A DNA stretch of 30,498 nt. Source: Magnaporthiopsis rhizophila (taxonomy: Eukaryota; Ascomycota; Sordariomycetes; Magnaporthales; Magnaporthaceae). Within the stretch, counting starts at the first letter, position 1. Each line of letters opens with the position of its first letter. Shown one piece after another: positions 25,710 through 30,498 of this stretch. Location of the stretch: the NCBI GenBank assembly GCA_003049465.1, contig PYSS01000221.1, positions 1 through 30,498 of the forward strand. Reading direction: 5' to 3'. Both the position numbers and the translations under genes were made by a program. The notes under the pieces are model-generated. The model searched no databases. It was not told where the DNA came from and saw only the letters and a program-made list of their open reading frames with translations.

Positions 25710-28700
25710 TTTTGCAAACAAAAAAAAAATATACCCGCGCCTCTCGGTTTCGGATTGTGTGCTGTTGTTTTCTTCTGTATCGTAGGTCGTTTCGGGGACG
25801 AAGCGATCGCAGAGGTCGGCGATGTGCGTTTGAGAGAGCGCCAGTCGACCGAGTCGAGCGAGGGAGCCTGTGTGGAACCAACAGCAGGCGCGAGACAAGC
25901 GAGTGGTCGAGAATCCACAAGAAAAGGCGGGAAAACGAAAAAGAAAAACAAGGAAGACCACGAGGAAAATGGAGGGGTTGGTCTTGGTTTTACAGTGAAC
26001 GACAGGACACTGGAAGCAGAATGGAAGAGACAAACGACGCGTAGTAAGGCAACGGTTTATGGGGAGAGGACGACGCATTTATCAATGGAGTCCCAGTAAG
26101 CAACCAGTCCCTCGTAAACAAGTCTGGTGCCACGCCACTTGGGACGCAATCAAGAGGGAACCGGCTCCAGCAGTCTGTTTTTGGGATGGGACAAGGCGCA
26201 GCGTGGGCGGCGCACTGTACCCGGCTCCTCGTGCTTGCGCAGCCCAAGCTGCGGAGAGGGGCCCCCGGCAGGCTAGGTAGCCCCTCAGCCGTCAGTCGGC
26301 GTCTCAAAGTGCGATGTGGGATGCGGGATTGCCAGGATGCCATGTCGGGGCCTGTGAATGGCCCAGATTAAAGGGTGGCGCAGTTGCCCGTCACCTTTTT
26401 TTTCGTGGTGTTTGCCCTGTTGCTGGGGGTCCGCGACCGTGCACCCGTTTGGCATTTCTTTTCTTGCATGTGGTTGCGTGGCAGTCTGCTGCTCAGCCCC
26501 GCTGCCAGCCCAACGCCAGCCCACCGCCAGATCCCATCCCATCGGACCCCGACAGCCAAGTTAAGAATGGCACAGACAAGACGGGGAAAGATCCAGGAAA
26601 CAGGAAAAGGAACATATGTAAGGTGATCTAACAATACGGGATATGTTCAGTACAGGAGGTTCCATTCGTTTTTCCCTTTCCCAGCCAGTGCACTGCAGGC
26701 CATTCCTGGCTCTGTTTCAGTCCGTAACCTCGCGTCTTGGCTGTGTCTCCCTTGATAATCATCCGCTTCACACCATCTCGCACAGTCCATGGACGGAGGA
26801 GTTCACACAGTCTGCCTGATGGAGGAATCCCTACACGCAGCTCGCATATTCAACGCTGACAAGGGGCATTTTTGCGGCGAGGGATTCATGCCGTCGTTAG
26901 TCTGTTGGTTGGTTACTGTACGACAGTATGATCCTTCGTCTGTGTACAGCTATGTAGGCCTGCCCAACGACCCGAGCATCAAACACGTCTGCCTGGTCGC
27001 CTGGATTACCTGGCTGTCTGTTGCGCACGTCAGCGGACACTGGGCTGTGAGCCGTATCCGACGGACGAATGGGGATCCGCTTCTCCATTGCCTCTTTTGT
27101 GTGCCGAGCCATGTCTCTCATAATGGCATCAACCATGTGTTCGCCACCATTACTGTGCCGGGGATAGATGATCCATATTTGCCCACTTCCCGGTTGCTGT
27201 CTTGGTTTGCGTTGCCATTCTGCCTTGTTGTGCTGCTTGTGCTACCACGCTACCTTATTTTGTTATTATTATTATTATTTGTTTGCCGGCGTGGCGCGTA
27301 TATCATCCGAAAATAATCGAAAAGAATGCCCCATGCAACATTGGATGAAGGACTGGATGTGGGCAGGAAAATTTGCGGGCAAATTCACAGGTAACCACAT
27401 GCGGCGGCGGGGGCAACACGAATGAGAAAAGGGAAGAAAAAAGACAACAGAAATGGAAAACTCAATCGAGCGCATGTGGACTCGGCCGAGTCAGACGTCG
27501 TCCCAGCCTGAAGCACCCGAAGGGGTCACAAGAAGTGCCCAAAGAGGGGCGCTTTTACGCCGGCTGAAACTTTCCGGTCAACGTATTCTTCCCGCGTCAC
27601 GCGTGTCGCCCCCGCGTACGATAACACCTTTTACGAGAGGCCCGTCTAGGTTTTTTTCCTATTTTCTCGCTGGCGAGAAAACACGCACGGTCGTTGCACT
27701 TCCCCAAAACACAGTGACGCAAAGGTCCTGGGGTTCCCTGTGGACCGTCCCACGGATACGGAAAACGGCGGGGCGATGCCGAGCCTTTCAAAAGCAACGA
27801 AGCCTGCTAAATTTAGACGGCACTTGTCCTTTGCCCGGGCCCTCCCTGTCGGGCCTTTCCAAACCCTTCGGCGGCGATGTCAGGTTTGCCGCCACTTTCG
27901 TGTGGCTGCCTGTCGGGCTTGTGGCACAGCTCCCGGATTCCCCGGGAGATATCCGTTGGGTGGTCCGCCGGGACGCTCCCGCCACGAGCCTTTCCTTAGA
28001 TCTCGGGGCGAAGCCTGGTGTTTGCTTTTGATAAAATGCTACCAAACTATTGAGAGCTAGCTCATTTTCTATCCAAGTCGCTACCAGCAGCCAATGCCCC
28101 AGCCCCGACACCTCAGCCCGAGGCTTAGCTCTTGGGGAAGTGCCAACATAGCGTGTGGGAAAGCCCGACAAAAGGTCCGACACCTGCCAATTCTGGCAGT
28201 GAACGACTCGCGTTACTAGTAGTCCGCGCAGCTTGTTTTTAACCGTAGAAGCGTGGTGGCCTTGACAAATGCCTCATCAGAGCAAAGCCACAATGCAAAC
28301 GCAAGCCTGCACACACCTGTACCTCTTGCGAGACATGGGAGAGAATGAATCCCCTCACGCTTCCCGATTTCCAAATGGACTTTTGCGATATTCTCAGGGG
28401 CCCGCCAGGATTCGTCGTCACGTAGCCTCGTTTATGGGTGCCGCCCCAGGGGTCATACCGCTGACAAGCAGCATATCTCTTCAAGGCACACTAGGAGACA
28501 TGGCTGACAAGCGTACCTGTGACCTGGATTGCCTCGGCCAAGTGATCAGGGTGGGAGTATCAAGATCCTGGCCTGTACGTCTTCTGTGGGCAGTCCAAAG
28601 AAGTGATCGCCCTGGAGATCACCGTGGGTCACAGCCAGAGACTCGGGTTCAGCCCACCATGCCGCGCGTATAGATGGGCAAGGCTGCGGGTCCCGGAACG

Positions 28701-30498
28701 GAAGCCGGGCGAGTCTCCGATGCACGGCGTCGACTGCCGGCGCCAAAGACGGGCCTGCTAATGCTCCTAGCCTTCACTGGCGTGCCGTACCCATGGTCTT
28801 TGACGTTGATCTACGAGGTCAGCCTTTTCCGCTGCGGGATCGGAGAGGACAATAACCTGGGCATATCCTTGTGCCCAACCGGAACACATCATTCCCATGT
28901 CAATAGTGAGAGTGGATCTCTGCCAGTCCCTGGACGGCAGAGGTGGTCTCGATGCTACACTTTTATCTCGGATTGTGACATGGACAAGTGCCGAGGGCCG
29001 ATTTCGCAGTGCGTGGCGGGAGGGATCGGCAAGGCGGGCGCAACACCCCGGCGGAGCCCGACAGAGACGAACGGCGGAAGAGGAGCTGTGGAAAGATTCC
29101 TACCAGAGTCGCTCTCTCCTCATAAGTGGCTGGCATGACGGAGTCAAGCCATGGTCACAGCCGCCGCTGGCGGTTTCTAACCCGCATCGAGACTTTTTGG
29201 GGTGCACAGCATCGGCCGGACGAGTCCATTCTGCGAGCGGTAAGCCACCTGACCTGCCAGCAAATCGACGACTGCATGGCTGTGGTCAACCTCGGGCAGA
29301 AGTGCAGGTCACAGACCACCCTCTCCACACGGAGAAGTGGGAGGACGCTGACGAGAATGCAGCCGCCGTTGCCCCTGAGCTGCAAGCACCCGAGAACGCG
29401 ACCCGAGCAGGGCCAAGGGCCAATCTGTTCCCTAGTGTGGGGGTGGGGGTCACACGCGAGAGAGATGCGGCTGCGTCAAAATGGTAAATCCCAGCGCGTC
29501 TCGTGATCGAGCAAGGTCGTCGCTCAATGGCCCGCGGAAGGTGGCGGACGCGCCTCCTCCCCGTCCAGACCGGAGCTATGTAGGAGGCCAAACCGATGCC
29601 CAAAAGAGAGCTGGTTGGTTATCGCTGGGTTTTGGAGGTAATATCGGGCGGGAGCAGGAATCCAAGGATGATGAAATTGCTTCGAAGAAATTTCTGCCGC
29701 CCGGAGAGGCAACTCCCGACGAGAGACAGACAATTAAATGACTGTTTGGGCAGCTCATGTTGGTGTCCAACCTGGGTCGCGTCGTGATGAGTCCAGTCCT
29801 TCAGTCCGGGGGAGTGGAGACGCATGCAGGGAACTGGACCAGGAAGGCTCGGGACCACATACCGAACCTATGTAGCGAGGAGCTCTTGGGCCGAGAAGCT
29901 AGTCAGTCTGCCGGGTGAGCAAATACGAACAGGCTACGAGAATCGCCGGCGTCGACGGCGGCAGGGGGGTGTGCGTGGCATCTCCACGGAACCAGCGGGA
30001 TGTTTGAACAAAGTCGGTGTCGGGATGCTCCGTCAACCCGTCCTTGGCAACGGAGCGGAGGAGCAGCCGACGATGTAACACAAACAGGCGATCACATATC
30101 GTTTTCCCCGAGCGGACTCTGTTCGAGATGCAACCGAATGTTTATGCATGGAAAGGAGGAGCGACGGCTTCCGTTGCATGGGAACTCCATCCATCCGTTC
30201 CCGTGCTGTTGGACGACGGAAAATGGATGGCTTGCCTCCAGCCCGTCAGGTGGATATCGAAGGCACACAGTTCGGTTCCCAGAAAAGGATGGGGGAACCC
30301 CGCTCGGCTCGCTTGCAGCCATACAGATCAAAGCCGACCAGAGAGGATTTGAAGCATCTGTACATGCAAGGCAGGTGGTCTGCTGACGTCTGGATGATGG
30401 CTGCCTCATGCAAAACCGCTCACCGACCACCACACACCGGTCAGGACGCCCGAGAGTGCCACCCGGCCGCCCGTCCGCTCGGGGAGCCCGTCCTGGGC
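25710..30498. other. Leader/promoter of the Sur7-type gene, then a 4.4-kb gene-poor end region
   Basis: The first few hundred bases should be the leader and promoter of the Sur7-type gene; they contain A-rich and T-rich runs. From about 26.3 kb to the end I found no protein segment of a known family, no tRNA and no clear exon series. The longest open frames (27453-28031 and 28897-29487 on +, 27788-28183 on -) overlap frames on the other strand and lack natural composition or family motifs. A TTA microsatellite lies at 27263-27280. Base composition is balanced and not RIP-like. Confidence 0.5.
27263..27280. repeat. (TTA) microsatellite
   Basis: About six TTA/ATT units in a row within the gene-poor right end. 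It gives a false Leu-rich 'membrane segment' to an overlapping open frame. Confidence 0.9.

Noticed and set aside
26789..27316. A 175-codon + strand frame with a hydrophobic C-terminus
   Set aside because: The apparent membrane segment is translated from a TTA microsatellite, and the rest matches no family; a frame overlaps it on the other strand.
27453..28183. Overlapping frames of 192 (+) and 131 (-) codons
   Set aside because: I could not recognise a domain, a start context or a splice pattern favouring either strand, so neither is called a gene.
28897..29487. A 196-codon + strand frame in the right gene-poor region
   Set aside because: No family motif, composition typical of non-coding DNA, and overlapping frames on both strands.

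Overview
The window reads as nuclear DNA of a filamentous ascomycete, most likely a Sordariomycete. The evidence is short spliceosomal introns (71-100 bp) with GTAAGT, GTATGT or GTACGT donors and CTAAC-type branch points, GC-rich intact genes, Sur7/PalI, Meu6-like and WDR6/Rtt10 homologues, and an AT-rich retroelement block whose lesions are almost all C-to-T or G-to-A. That last pattern is what repeat-induced point mutation (RIP) leaves. No species name is claimed.

Layout. Positions 1 to about 5160 hold a dead Ty3/Gypsy chromovirus on the + strand. Its domains can be followed in order: a CCHC relic, protease/RT linker, reverse transcriptase, RNase H, integrase and a C-terminal chromodomain. 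Positions 5160-6130 are AT-rich with no readable gene and carry a pair of near-identical palindromic repeats. Positions 6230-6750 look like the 3' end of a DNA transposon, tentatively pogo-like, with a frameshifted coding tail and a repeat-rich end.

The gene-bearing part starts near 6.9 kb. It contains: a three-exon PH-domain Meu6-like gene (-); about 7 kb with no gene I can support; a single-exon gene (+) for an uncharacterised protein with a mitochondrial-type N-terminus and a Gly/Arg-rich core; a two-exon mitochondrial ribosome recycling factor (-), convergent with it; an intron-containing tRNA-Val(UAC) (+); a 1281-residue WDR6/Rtt10-type WD40 protein (-); and a Sur7/PalI-family four-pass membrane protein (-). 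The last 4.4 kb again holds no gene I can support.

The genes do not form an obvious pathway. Three neighbours, the mitochondrial recycling factor, the tRNA-Val and the WDR6-type tRNA-methylation partner, all touch translation. In fungi this is more likely chance than a functional cluster. I found no CRISPR array, biosynthetic cluster or clear new multi-gene system. The most informative signals are the loss of retroelement catalytic residues, a 107-bp duplication around a single N that exactly accounts for a frame change, the spliced start of the recycling factor, and the short-motif array in the Meu6-like protein.
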